Shown piece after piece: positions 45,060-55,394 of a DNA stretch of 64,000 nt. The notes below the pieces were generated by a model, which was not told the DNA's origin, made no database searches, and saw nothing but the letters and a program-made list of their open reading frames with translations. Numbering within the stretch: position 1 is the first letter of the stretch; every line of letters starts with the position of its first letter. Source of the DNA: Mantis religiosa (taxonomy: Eukaryota > Arthropoda > Insecta > Mantodea > Mantidae); contig CM060950.1 of the NCBI GenBank assembly GCA_030765055.1, positions 270,133,581 to 270,197,580 on the forward strand, given 5' to 3'. Made by a program: the position numbers and the translations under genes.

Positions 45060-45535
45060 TTGATTGTCACTCCAGGCCACTGATTGTCCAATTAATTTAT
45101 GTGCGTAACAATTTTCGAGTTACTCTTTGCCTTCTGTTTACCTTTTCCAACATATGACCACCGTTAAAGGGCAGAGCTATGTTCTTTTGTTTCTCGCAGT
45201 TTATATGAGCCACAACCTCGCTTTCTAAACTTTTAATTCTGCTTTAACTTCGTTTCATATATTTTCTGTATAGAAATATATCTTGGAAATGTTTCTTTAA
45301 CGATTGGCTTACACTTTTATATTATCCTACAAATTTATAAATAGAAGGATGGATTGAGAAAGTAATATGATTGTAACACATTTCTTAGCTAATGTAAACG
45401 TATTCGCTTAAGGTATATTAATTCCTCGCCAGGAGGAAACCTTGGATTGACATCCAAAAAGTAACACGTTTTGCTGTTCATAGATGGCACTACCAGTAAC
45501 ATTTTAATACAGGGAAGGGTTACGGTTCTTACCAG
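45060..45535 (-). repeat. Repeat family Y, copy 2 (first half)
   Basis: Reverse complement matches 26600-26850 (TAGTGCCATCTATGAACAGC, CTCCTGGCGAGGAATTAAT, TACTTTCTCAATCCATCC). It ends next to the Jockey tail at 45540. Confidence 0.7.
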
Positions 45536-45539
45536 GTTA

Positions 45540-45712
45540 TACCACAAACTGTAATTAAGAAAACAAAAAGTTTCTCACAAACAAAAACCTACCGCCAACA
45601 GAACAGACTCACTCCGCAGGTTAAGCCGGCTAGGTACTGCGGCAGAAGGCACCCGGACGGAGAAAAACAAAAATTGCCTCGCCCGACTAGGACTACCTCT
45701 GGACCTCTGGAT
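45540..45712 (+). mobile_element. Jockey family 3' end, 5'-truncated copy
   Basis: Matches 52500-52685 of the long Jockey copy: CGCAGGTTAAGCCGGCTAGG, TACTGCGGCA, ACCCGGACGG, GCCCGACTAGGACTACCTC and TGGACCTCTGGA end. A dead-on-arrival copy containing only the 3' UTR, as produced by incomplete reverse transcription. It ends in a CCTCTGGA repeat rather than poly-A. Confidence 0.85.
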
Positions 45713-46397
45713 GTTCAAATATAGCTTGGGTTTGATTGTTTTATAATATGAAAAATCCAAGAATAGCTATGGTACATACGGGTAAATTATAAAATATCAA
45801 ATTATAATTTTTGGGAAAGAAAGCCTACGGAAGAAAATATATGTTTTGGTTTTGTACTTCCATATAGCAAAACCCAATGTCCATTGGCAAATTTTACATT
45901 TGTATTTAGTTTATGTATATTGTGTCTGATAATAACAAATATGCTAATAATATTAAAAAATTGGGAGCTCTTTTCTGATTAACACAATTTAACAACAGCT
46001 TCTTATATTTCTTGCTTTCTTATAGACTTTAAGCGAGAGTAACATGTTTTAAGAACACAGTTGCTCACCATATATTGCATTTGATATATCACACTCTTTG
46101 CTTATCCTAGGAAATAAAAGAACAAGATTCCTTTTGAGAAAAGCGTATGAAAGTATCAGAAATGTCTAACCAACCAAAAGCAATATTTCCGAAAATTCTG
46201 CACTTCAACAAAAGCCATGAGATATAACTTGTGTGTTTGTAAGTACTGCATATTTTCACTGACAAGACTATGTCTACCTGTTCCGGTTTACTAGTTATTC
46301 AAACGTAATCCAGAATGAACAGGACTTCCAAAACCATTCCTAAATAATTCAGGAAAAACATTCAAATTGTCATGAAAATAGCTTCATAAGTATGGCG

Positions 46398-46544
<147 letters not shown>

Positions 46545-47387
46545 GTGCGTGCTTTTGGTGGAGCATATACACTATTTGGGAATTCTGTGCTTTTAATAAA
46601 TAAACCATTACACTTATATGTGGTCACTATGTAACTTCGAAAATGCGAACTACCACCTTCAGAACCTATTTCAATATACATGTTTTATATATTTGCATCC
46701 AAACAATATGTAAGTATATTCTGAGGTTTCTGGAAATAACCTGTAATGTATTGTTTAATTTCTTTAAATTGTTAATTATGACATACTAAAAAACTGGTTC
46801 TACACAATAATTATAAATCCCATAAAAGCCTAACTTATGTATGTAAATGTTTTGTCGCCATTTCTGAAATATTCTTTTTGTTTAAATTACTGAATGGCTT
46901 TACATCTTTAAGTTCTGAGCTGAATTTATTTATTTCTTACAATTTCATAGAAATACTGTGAAATATGAAAGGCAAAATGTACCTACCCGCTGTAACAATA
47001 TTCACGTAGTTCTGTTTGAACCGTGTTTTCATCTTCTTTCCACAAAGAAATGTGTATTGGATCGTTTTCTTTAAATGTTATATTAATTTTAAAGCACATG
47101 GAAAAATAGGCCTTTCTTGAAATATGAGTGGGGAGACTACTAATACTTTTACTAGCAATTGTATACACATTTACGCACGTCAGGAGAAATCATGGACTGA
47201 CAAGCTAAGACTGTGCGTCCTGCTGCTCATAGATGGCACTACGAGTCAAATGTTAATGCGAAGAAAATTTTTTGTATTTGTTTAGAATAAATAACAATAG
47301 AATGCAATTACGGCCCTTCAATACAGTCTGTTTTAAGTGTGTTATGTTGCAAGACACAAAAGAAAATTTATGTAGTATTTGCTGAGA

Positions 47388-47458
47388 AAATAGAAAACTA
47401 AAAACTAATTGTGTCTGAGGAAGAAAGACTTCAAAAGTACATATAAGTTGAACTCTCT
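47388..47458 (+). repeat. 120-bp tandem unit 1, left part
   Basis: AATAGAAAACTAAAAACTAATTG-type sequence ending AAGTTGAACTCTCT. It continues on the other side of the Jockey insertion (52686-52725) and is repeated as a whole at 52727-52847. Confidence 0.7.
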
Positions 47459-47965
47459 CATTCGACGCTTGTCACTCGAATGCTCGGCATCGCCCGTCTC
47501 GAGTTCTTTCAGTGCAGTCCATTCGTCGAGAGAAGCAACATTCTAGACCGGTTGCGCCAGTTCTTCAGGGCACGAGCACGTGGACTGTAAAACGCGTGCT
47601 CTGGAGTGTGCCCATAAAGGAAGCAGCAGCCCGGCGAAGCAGCGCATTCTCTCTACGCAGCGTAGCCTGCGCAACAGCCTTCTTCTGCAGGCACAGCAGC
47701 GCCTGCCCTCTTCCAGCCAGCAGAGCCTTCTCCTGCACTGGCAAGCAGCAGCAGCCCAGCCAACCCTCTCCTAGCAGACTTGCTAGAGCTAACGCGGCGA
47801 GCAGCAACTCCAGAGTCCAGAGGAACACAGTACTTGGGACCGACAGACAGACAGACGAAACTGCAGGCCCACAAGGTCAAAGCCAAGGGTCCCGACTTAG
47901 GTTGGGACCCGGGGTCCGCCCCAATCGGCGCGTGTAACAGCGCTCGACCCTCTGTGGGGAGCCGG

Positions 47966-49644
47966 ATGGCACCTGCTACAGACTCAGACAAGCCAAGTAC
48001 CAGCCGCCAGGTAAGTCCTGACGAGATGACTAGTAGAACCTCTGCATCCTCATCCTCTACCGGCCCACGGGTGAACCTCGTGAAGGCCAAGGCCCAGGCA
48101 CAAAAGAAACAGAAGAAGGCCTCCCGCCTTCTTAACCAAGGGATAGCTGTCCCGATCTCTCCAGTCCCCAAACCAGGGAGCTCCAACACCATCACTCCCC
48201 TCCAGGGCGTCACAACTCCCCTACCGGAGAGCGACACAGACGCCGAAGGCTTTGTCACCGTGCAGGGAAGGCGCAAGAGGCCCTCCGGTTCGAAGCCGGA
48301 GGGTGCTGCTCCCGGCACCCCTGCAGTGCATGCGGACGCCAAGAGCTCCCGCACACAAAAGGCGGCCAGAATCCCGCCAATTGTGTCGGACCCGTTCCCC
48401 AACCACATAAAGGTTATGAGGGAACTGAGGGCCAAGCTCCAGGCTAGCTTCCAGGCCACCCGTTTTCCAAGTCGGGTGATCCTAAAGACCACGACCCCGG
48501 AGGACCATGAAGCCGCCAGGGGGGTGCTGCGCGAAGCGGGGATAGAATTCCACACGTTCTCGCTGCAGCGACCTAACCTGGTGCGCAGAGTCATCCGAGG
48601 TCTTGGCTCTGACACCGACCCGGAGGACATAAAGGTGGGCCTGGCGGAAGAACACGGCATTACGCCGCGTACCGTGGTCCAGCTGACCAAGCAAGTCCGC
48701 GAGGAAGGCAAGGAGCCCGTAAGGACTCCCATGCCACTATTCCTCGTAATAGTGGAGAAGGAGGGCGAAGGTCTTCCCAAAATTGATGAGGTGTCCCACC
48801 TCTACAACACCAAGATCAGAATCGAACCGTACCATGGCAGAGAGGGGCCAGCCCAATGCTACAGGTGCTTGGGCTTCCAGCACTCGAGCCATGCGTGCGA
48901 GAGGAAGACCGCCTGCATACGATGTTCAGGCCCTCACCACGTCAACGAATGCCCGAACCCCAGAGAGGAGAAAAAGTGCGCCAACTGCCGAGAGGCCCAC
49001 ATAGGCATCTACGGCGGCTGTCCCGCTAGACTGCGAATAGTGCAGGAAAGACAGGGCAGGAACGCAAACAGGGAGCCAGCACAAGTTCGGCCTGGAGTCA
49101 GTTTTGCCCAGGCGCTGCGCAAGCAGGAACAGCTGCTGCAGCAGGCCGAGGCAAGCCAGATTCCGGCAGCGACCCAGCCAGTAAGCTCTGGAACTACCGC
49201 CAAACAACCACCAGCTGCATCTGCAGCAAAGCACAGCGACCTCCTCGCCAGAAGAAGGCCACCGCAGCCCGGCGGGAGAAACCGCCGGCAACTGCGGCAG
49301 CAACGGCCGGGCAACCAGCCCAAGAACCTGCGGGGAGACAGAGCGGCCCTGCTGCCACTGCTCTCCCCCCTCCACCAGCTCCAGCTACAGTGGTTTCAAC
49401 AGCCAATGAGGGAGAGGCACCCCTCGCTACAACACCTGCGCCGATTTGGGACACTGGCGTCTCAAACGAGGACTTAGCGGAGTTCCATGAGCTTTCTGCC
49501 TGGTTCGCCGAACTGATTCATCGCTCCCTCCCCATTCTGAGGCGCTGCAGGGAGCAACTGACAGATCCCCGCATCCCTGCTCTGCAAAAGCACAGCATTG
49601 TGCAACAGACTGCACGGCTCCTCTTCCCTGACTCCAGCTCGTAA
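47966..49644 (+). pseudogene. Jockey ORF1 (Gag-like), one frameshift
   Basis: ATG 47966 (MAPATDSDKPST) is the first Met of the open frame; the frame itself extends upstream to about 47780 from a TTG. A basic, Pro/Ser-rich N-terminus leads to a folded part (PNHIKVMRELRAKLQASFQ, PSRVILKTTTPEDHEAARGV) and three zinc knuckles at about 48860-49020: CYRCLGFQHSSHAC, CIRCSGPHHVNEC and CANCREAHIGIYGGC, the Jockey/I-type Gag pattern. Near 49235 a one-base shift moves the open frame; the other frame gives an Ala/Pro/Gln-rich tail and EDLAEFHELSAWFAELIHRS, ending TAA at 49642-49644. The stop abuts the ATG of ORF2. The protein would bind element RNA and move it to the nucleus. Confidence 0.85.
48281..48303 (+). 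other. Hairpin inside Jockey ORF1
   Basis: CCCTCCGG-TTCGAAG-CCGGAGGG, a perfect eight-pair stem with a seven-base loop. GGTTCGAAGCC also fits a pol III B box. As it lies in coding sequence it may be a coincidence. Confidence 0.5.
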
Positions 49645-52356
49645 ATGGCGTTGAGAAGAACTCAGCGAACATTGAGAGCCGCGTTCTGGAACGCAAACGG
49701 AGTCCGGGAACAGAGACCGGGCATCTTGGAGTTTGTAAGTGACCACGGGATTGACCTCCTTATGGTATGCGAAACGCATCTGCATGCTGGTATACAATTT
49801 AGCCTGCCAAGTTACGCCGTCCACCGAGCCGATAGAGTCGGCCGGCGGGGCGGCGGTACAGCTATATTCATCAAAAATCACATCACCCATACTCCCATTA
49901 CCATCCCCCCGCTTCAACACTTGGAGGCGACCGCCATAAGGCTCTCCTTGGGCGGTTCAGACCTAGTGCTTGTGGCGGTGTATGACCCGCCCAACCATCC
50001 CTTCTATGAAGCGGATTACAGGGCACTCCTAAACCTAGACCACCGAGTGTGCATAGCCGGTGACTTCAATGCCAAACACCCAGGATGGAACAGCCGAACC
50101 CAGAATGATAGGGGAAGGAGCATCTACCGCTTCATCTGCGGAGACCCAACCCTTCATGCGCATGGCCCGCGGGGTCCAACGCACTTCCCGCCTCGTGGCA
50201 GGGCGGACGTCATAGATTTCGCAATCACCAAGAACATTCCATTTCATCTGGACCTCACGGCGGGGAATGCTCTGGATTCTGACCACAACCCATTTGTGAT
50301 CAATTCAGACGTTACCGTCGCAGCTCTGGCAACGGCTGACTGGGTGGATGAAGTCGACTGGGATGCCGCCATTCTTCACATCCAAAACTCCGTGGAAGCC
50401 TGCCCTCGAATCGACTCTGTGGAGTCACTCGAGGCGGCAGCCAGGGAGTTCTCCACATCCATCCTCAACGCGGTACGTGCTCACACACACCGCATCCCAA
50501 TAGACACGCCAAACCCCACAGATATCCCAGGACCCATCAAACAACTCATAAGGGCTAAAAACGTCGTAAGAAAGCTGTGGCAGAGATTTCGCCATCCCAG
50601 GATAGGAGAAGTACACCAGAGGTTCAAATCCCTGGCAAGACGACTCCTAAGAGCACACCGCAAAGAGGCCTGGGAAAACATGTTAAGGCAAACCAATCTC
50701 CAGGAGAGAAAACCATGGCGAATAGTCCGTAGCCTGCGGAAAGACAAAACCGTATACCAGCATCCCCTACATAGCCCTAGAGGTCGACTCGTCTACGAGT
50801 CGAAAGAAAAGGCAGAGGCGCTAGCAGATTATCTGGAGGCTCAATTCCAACCCAGGGTAGAGCCAATGGACGATGACCATGCTGACCTCGTGGAACAGGT
50901 GGTGGAGGACTTCCTAGAAGCTCCGCCCCCTGACCACGAGGAGTTCCACATTCCCATCGTTACCCCTAGAGAGTTAGCGACCACGCTTAACTCTCTAAGA
51001 ACCAACAAAGCACCTGGGCAGGACCGTGTGACAGCGGAAATGCTCAAGCACCTTCCACGAAGAGCCGTGATTCACTTAACCCGGATTTATAACGCGTGCC
51101 TATACATGCGCCACTTTCCAGCTATCTGGAAGGAGGCGCGCGTGGTGTGCGTTTTAAAGCCGGGGAAAAATCCGGTTTTTCCTTCCAGTTACCGATCAAT
51201 CAGCCTTCTCCCAGTTTTATCGAAGGTATTCGAAAAACTGCTCCTCTCCCGGCTCCTTCCTCATCTGGAGGAAAGGGGCCTAATCCCGGAACACCAGTTT
51301 GGCTTCCGTTCTGGCCACTCCACGACCGAGCAGCTACTGCGGGTTGCCGAGAAGGCCTCCCTGGGTTTCCAGGAAAGGTCTAAAACGGTAGCAGTGCTGC
51401 TCGACGTGGAGAAGGCATTCGCCACTACCTGGCACGAAGGACTCATTTACAAACTCCTGGAGCATGAAATTCCCCGTTCATACATTTCCTTGGTGGCCGG
51501 TTTCCTCGGAAACCGAAGCTTCCGAGTAAAGATGGAGGGGAAGCTGTCCACCGAGCGGCCCATTGGCGCTGGAGTACCGGAAGGCAGCGTGCTGTCGCCG
51601 GCGCTCTTCGCAGCTTACATGGCCGACATCCCAACTCACCACAACACCCAGACCTGTCAGTATGCGGACGATCTCATGATCTTCGCAGTCAATAGGAACA
51701 CACGGTACAGCTACCGGCAAATCCAAACCCAGCTCCGGGCCATTGGCGAATGGAGCGCAAAATGGCGAATGGCAATTAACCCGGAGAAGAGCTCTGCTAT
51801 TCTCCTGGCGAAAACCATAGCCAACCGGTTGCAGCAGAACTTCGTTTTACGGCGCCGTCGAATCCCTTGGGTGCAAACGGCGAAGTATCTCGGGGTGACG
51901 CTGGACCGTAAGTTAACTTACGTTCCACACGTCAAGGGCAAGGTCCAGCTGGGGCACGTCGCACTCCGGAGCCTATACCCTATCTTCAGATCAACCATGC
52001 CGATCCGTCTCAAACTCCAACTGTATCGGGCGATCATTCCGCCTATGATTCTGTACGGCTGTGAGATCTGGGGAACAGTGGCTAATACCACTTTCGTCAG
52101 ACTCCAGACGCTGCAGAACAAGGCACTACGCATCATCTACGATACAGGCTGGAGATTCCCGGCTCATATCCTACATGAGCACTCCCAGATCCCGTACATT
52201 GTCGACGTCATTCGCGAGAGGGCACGATCAATGTACGAGAAAATCCAAATGCACCCCAACCCTTTAGTGAACTCCCTGGGAAGGTATGACCCGAGAGATC
52301 AAAGGCGCTTGCCGTCCTTCAGACTGCCGAGAGACGTCCTGGGACCCCTTGGGTAA
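49645..52356 (+). CDS. Jockey ORF2: AP endonuclease and reverse transcriptase
   Basis: 903 codons without a break from ATG 49645, directly after the ORF1 stop (TAAATG). The endonuclease occupies about residues 1-230: FWNANGVREQ, VCETHL, AGDFNAKHPGWNS (near 139) and LDSDHNPFV (213). The RT spans about 440-760: NKAPGQDRVTAEML, SSYRSISLLPVLSKVFEKLL, EHQFGFRSGHSTTEQL, motif A LLDVEKAFATTWHEGL (catalytic D587), GVPEGSVLSPALFAAYMADI and YADD at 673-676. The usual AFD of motif A reads AFA (residue 593). KYLGVTLDRKLTY and the C-terminal PYIVDVIRERARSMYEKI follow. There is no RNase H domain. The enzyme nicks chromosomal DNA and copies its own RNA there. It could be active or recently active, depending on the effect of the AFA change. 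Confidence 0.9.
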   Translation: MALRRTQRTLRAAFWNANGVREQRPGILEFVSDHGIDLLMVCETHLHAGIQFSLPSYAVHRADRVGRRGGGTAIFIKNHITHTPITIPPLQHLEATAIRLSLGGSDLVLVAVYDPPNHPFYEADYRALLNLDHRVCIAGDFNAKHPGWNSRTQNDRGRSIYRFICGDPTLHAHGPRGPTHFPPRGRADVIDFAITKNIPFHLDLTAGNALDSDHNPFVINSDVTVAALATADWVDEVDWDAAILHIQNSVEACPRIDSVESLEAAAREFSTSILNAVRAHTHRIPIDTPNPTDIPGPIKQLIRAKNVVRKLWQRFRHPRIGEVHQRFKSLARRLLRAHRKEAWENMLRQTNLQERKPWRIVRSLRKDKTVYQHPLHSPRGRLVYESKEKAEALADYLEAQFQPRVEPMDDDHADLVEQVVEDFLEAPPPDHEEFHIPIVTPRELATTLNSLRTNKAPGQDRVTAEMLKHLPRRAVIHLTRIYNACLYMRHFPAIWKEARVVCVLKPGKNPVFPSSYRSISLLPVLSKVFEKLLLSRLLPHLEERGLIPEHQFGFRSGHSTTEQLLRVAEKASLGFQERSKTVAVLLDVEKAFATTWHEGLIYKLLEHEIPRSYISLVAGFLGNRSFRVKMEGKLSTERPIGAGVPEGSVLSPALFAAYMADIPTHHNTQTCQYADDLMIFAVNRNTRYSYRQIQTQLRAIGEWSAKWRMAINPEKSSAILLAKTIANRLQQNFVLRRRRIPWVQTAKYLGVTLDRKLTYVPHVKGKVQLGHVALRSLYPIFRSTMPIRLKLQLYRAIIPPMILYGCEIWGTVANTTFVRLQTLQNKALRIIYDTGWRFPAHILHEHSQIPYIVDVIRERARSMYEKIQMHPNPLVNSLGRYDPRDQRRLPSFRLPRDVLGPLG

Positions 52357-52685
52357 CCCAAGGAAAACCCCAGATGACTCTGGGAACAACTTCTACGCCA
52401 AAGGACCAAGCGCTACACAACCCGTATCCAAAACGGGGCAAAAAACTAATTCGTGTCTCCCAAAAAGGGAGAACGATTAAGTACAGCTGCCCACGATAAA
52501 GAGGGGCAACCCATACCAAACCTATCCAAAATTTCAAACAGTAAACAAATTCAAACACCCCAGCAGAACATGGATCTACTAGTTCATTTCGCAGGTTAAG
52601 CCGCAAAGCGGCTAGGTACTGCGGCATATGACACCCGGACGGGGAAAGCCCCGCCCGACTAGGACTACCTCTGGACCTCTGGACC
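52357..52685 (+). other. Jockey 3' UTR with two hairpins
   Basis: CGCAG...CTGCG (52590-52594 with 52619-52623) encloses AGCCG-CAAAG-CGGCT, and CGGGG-AAAG-CCCCG follows at 52640-52653. The truncated copy at 45540-45712 keeps the first fold with a shorter inner loop (AGCCGGCT). The UTR ends CTACCTCTGGACCTCTGGACCTCT without poly-A. RT recognition of a 3' fold is known for some LINEs, so these are candidate recognition structures. Confidence 0.6.
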
Positions 52686-52847
52686 TCTTCTTTCATAGCT
52701 TTATTGTAAATTTCACATCCGTACTTGAAAATAGGAAACTAAAAAATAATTGTGTCTGAGGAAGTAAGACTTCGAAAGTACATATAAGTAGAACTCTTTG
52801 CCTCCATCTATCATGGCTTTATTGTAAATTTCACCTCCGTACTTAAT
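52686..52847 (+). repeat. 120-bp tandem unit 1 (right part) and unit 2
   Basis: 52686-52725 (TCTTTCATAGCTTTATTG ... CCGTACTT) completes unit 1 begun at 47388-47458. 52727-52847 is a full second unit (AAAATAGGAAACTAAAAAAT ... CACCTCCGTACTT). Both belong to the end of family X. Confidence 0.7.
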
Positions 52848-53149
52848 GAGATGCATTGTTCCAATGATCATAATAATATAATTGGAAATCTTTCTGTTTA
52901 ATGCAGCTTCACGACAGCCGTAAATATTTTGTGTTTATGGCGTTTGTAAGAGAGACACAGCGCTTTACCTAAACATCTCTCATATTCAATATTAGCAGCA
53001 CCTGCAAATTAAGTTGCTGCAGTTTGTTTTCTGCGAAGTGTTTAAAATTATAGTTTCTCGCTCATATATAATTCCACTATCCTGTACAAATTATTATTAA
53101 AATATGTTGGCATCTGTAAGGCAGAACAGTCCTCGATTCTGTGTGACTG
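52848..53149. other. Anonymous DNA
   Basis: Nothing recognised. Confidence 0.4.
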
Positions 53150-53431
53150 CAATTTGCTTGAAGACCACATTTGTTCACTATTTAAACAATATGAAGCACA
53201 AGGTACATCTCCGAAATGGTTACACCACAATAGAAATGTCTACCTATATATTGTGCACTTTTATAGACTTCTACATTTTTTCAGTAGTGAGATTACGACT
53301 ACATGTTCCGTCTGCCAGTTATGATAACGCTATCCAGCGTGACGAGGAATTCTGAAAAATTTCCTGTTTAATTCAAGAAAATTGCTTAGGTAGCTGTTAT
53401 TCAGATAAACATCGTTAGGAATTTTTGAAAA
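53150..53431 (-). repeat. Repeat family Y, copy 3 (second half)
   Basis: Reverse complement matches 26930-27190 (TTCCTAACGATGTTTATCTG, TTCCTCGTCACGCTGGATAG, GGAGATGTACCTTGTGCTTC). The first half of the unit is absent. Confidence 0.75.
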
Positions 53432-53456
53432 TAATATATATATATATATATATATA
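53432..53456. repeat. (TA)n microsatellite
   Basis: About 12 TA units. Confidence 0.9.
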
Positions 53457-53594
53457 GGTTGTCCTAGATGGGGAAACCTTTTAATATCTTCACATTCCAC
53501 TCCAGGATGATACTGAATTTTAAAACTAGTTTGATGTTCAACCGACTGTTCATATTTCAAATCCATGCCCCACACACACTTACAGGCGGTCACA

Positions 53595-53596
<2 letters not shown>

Positions 53597-53646
<50 letters not shown>
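53597..53646. repeat. (CA)n microsatellite
   Basis: About 24 CA units with one interruption (CAAACA) near 53632. Confidence 0.9.
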
Positions 53647-53687
53647 TATAATTTGCTAAAAAAGTGTGTCTTCTATCTCTTCTTCAT

Positions 53688-54370
53688 CTTCTTCTTCTTC
53701 TTCTTCTTCTTCTTCTTCTTCTTCTTCTTCTTCTTCTTCTTCTTCTTCTTCTTCTTCTTCTTCTTCTTCTTCTTCTTCTTCTTCTTCTTCTTCTTCTTCT
53801 TCTTCTTCTTCTTCTTCTTCTTCTTCTTCTTCTTCTTCTTCTTCTTCTTCTTCTTCTTCTTCTTCTTCTTCTTCTTCTTCTTCTTCTTCTTCTTCTTCTT
53901 CTTCTTCTTCTTCTTCTTCTTCTTCTTCTTCTTCTTCTTCTTCTTCTTCTTCTTCTTCTTCTTCTTCTTCTTCTTCTTCTTCTTCTTCTTCTTCTTCTTC
54001 TTCTTCTTCTTCTTCTTCTTCTTCTTCTTCTTCTTCTTCTTCTTCTTCTTCTTCTTCTTCTTCTTCTTCTTCTTCTTCTTCTTCTTCTTCTTCTTCTTCT
54101 TCTTCTTCTTCTTCTTCTTCTTCTTCTTCTTCTTCTTCTTCTTCTTCTTCTTCTTCTTCTTCTTCTTCTTCTTCTTCTTCTTCTTCTTCTTCTTCTTCTT
54201 CTTCTTCTTCTTCTTCTTCTTCTTCTTCTTCTTCTTCTTCTTCTTCTTCTTCTTCTTCTTCTTCTTCTTCTTCTTCTTCTTCTTCTTCTTCTTCTTCTTC
54301 TTCTTCTTCTTCTTCTTCTTCTTCTTCTTCTTCTTCTTCTTCTTCTTCTTCTTCTTCTTCTTCTTCTTCT
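53688..54370. repeat. (TTC)n microsatellite, about 680 bp
   Basis: About 227 perfect TTC (GAA on the other strand) units with no interruption between 53688 and 54370. The poly-Phe, poly-Ser, poly-Leu, poly-Lys and poly-Arg frames read here are artefacts. Confidence 0.98.
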
Positions 54371-55394
54371 CAAAGACCACTAAACCGTTATTGTCGAATG
54401 AAGCATGCTCCAGATGAATAATCTTCTATTTGAGTTGATTGAAATGACTGCTAAATAAAAGAGAGTGAAAAGCCTCATCTGTGCAGGAAGTACCTTCTAT
54501 TGTCGTAGCAGACGATAGCGGTCTAAATGTAGCAAAATCGGGAAGCCTTCTTACAGGTTGTACATGTTATGGATCGAAACTAATAATTTGGACTTAAAAT
54601 ATACCTATCCAAACACAACATCAATCACCGTTCTACTTATGTTAGAATCTAAGACCTACCTCTGATTTGTTTCTTTGATAATGTGTGGTGCAAATGCAAC
54701 TGTTCACTATCTCAAAATTAAACCTCATTTTATAGTTTTTTAAAAACATAAATATATTCCTCCTCCAACTGTAACAACCATGTTGTAGGCGCCACAGCTG
54801 ATTAATAGGAAGCAACATTAATTACATAGGGAATAACCTAGAGAAGTACAGACCAACTAGCCAATGTTTGCTTAACACTCTAGGTTTCTTAACTTCCCAA
54901 TAAGAATTGCAGGTTTCGTTTAGTTTCGTTCCGTTCCGTTCTGTTGCAATGTTAATGTTTTTTTAGTCTATTCTATCTATATTTGCTGTATTAGATGACA
55001 CAGAGCTTGTTTGTTAGAACTGGTACTTAACACTACGGACATAAGGGGTAGACTATGGCGGGAAACACCCCAATGACAGCGACCTCCCAGGAATATATTC
55101 ATATATATATTTATAATATATTTTATGTATATTATAATTGTATTATAATATATTAGTATATTTATGGCACGTGAAAGAACCCCCAGGACACGAAATTCTG
55201 TCATACCGGCGGCGTTAATAGGAACGGCTTTTAATACCAAAACAAAACTAATCTCCTGCAATCAGATGACAATCCATCCTTACAAACGGTTAATTATTAG
55301 TCTGTTGCCTATAATCAAGATAAACATTTGTAGAATTGGTTTAATAAATATTTCTTTGTAAGCAAAATGAAATTAAGAGAATGATTTAGCCTTA
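54371..55394. other. Anonymous AT-rich DNA
   Basis: No gene recognised. A TTTCGTTCCGTTCCGTTCTG stretch lies near 54925 and an AT-rich palindromic run at 55095-55160. Confidence 0.45.

Larger units (their letters stand above)
47459..52685 (+). mobile_element. Jockey-clade LINE, nearly intact
   Basis: About 5.2 kb, starting CATTCGACG (a CATTCG-like start is usual in Jockey-clade elements, whose internal promoter begins at base one) and ending with a short CCTCTGGA repeat. It has a 0.5-kb 5' UTR, ORF1 with three zinc knuckles, ORF2 with endonuclease and RT, and a 0.3-kb 3' UTR. ORF1 has one frameshift, ORF2 none. GC content is clearly higher than that of the AT-rich host DNA around it. No exact target duplication is seen; the insertion lies in a tandemly repeated 120-bp unit. 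Confidence 0.9.

Noticed and set aside
47653..48780. 375-codon minus-strand frame opposite Jockey ORF1
   Set aside because: Antisense shadow of GC-rich coding sequence. The plus strand has recognisable zinc knuckles; the minus strand has no motif.
47388..52800. 70-bp target site duplication around the Jockey element
   Set aside because: The two copies differ at several sites, and a full second unit lies to the right, so a tandem repeat explains them better.
53653..54421. Poly-Phe, poly-Leu, poly-Ser, poly-Lys and poly-Arg frames
   Set aside because: They are artefacts of the TTC repeat.
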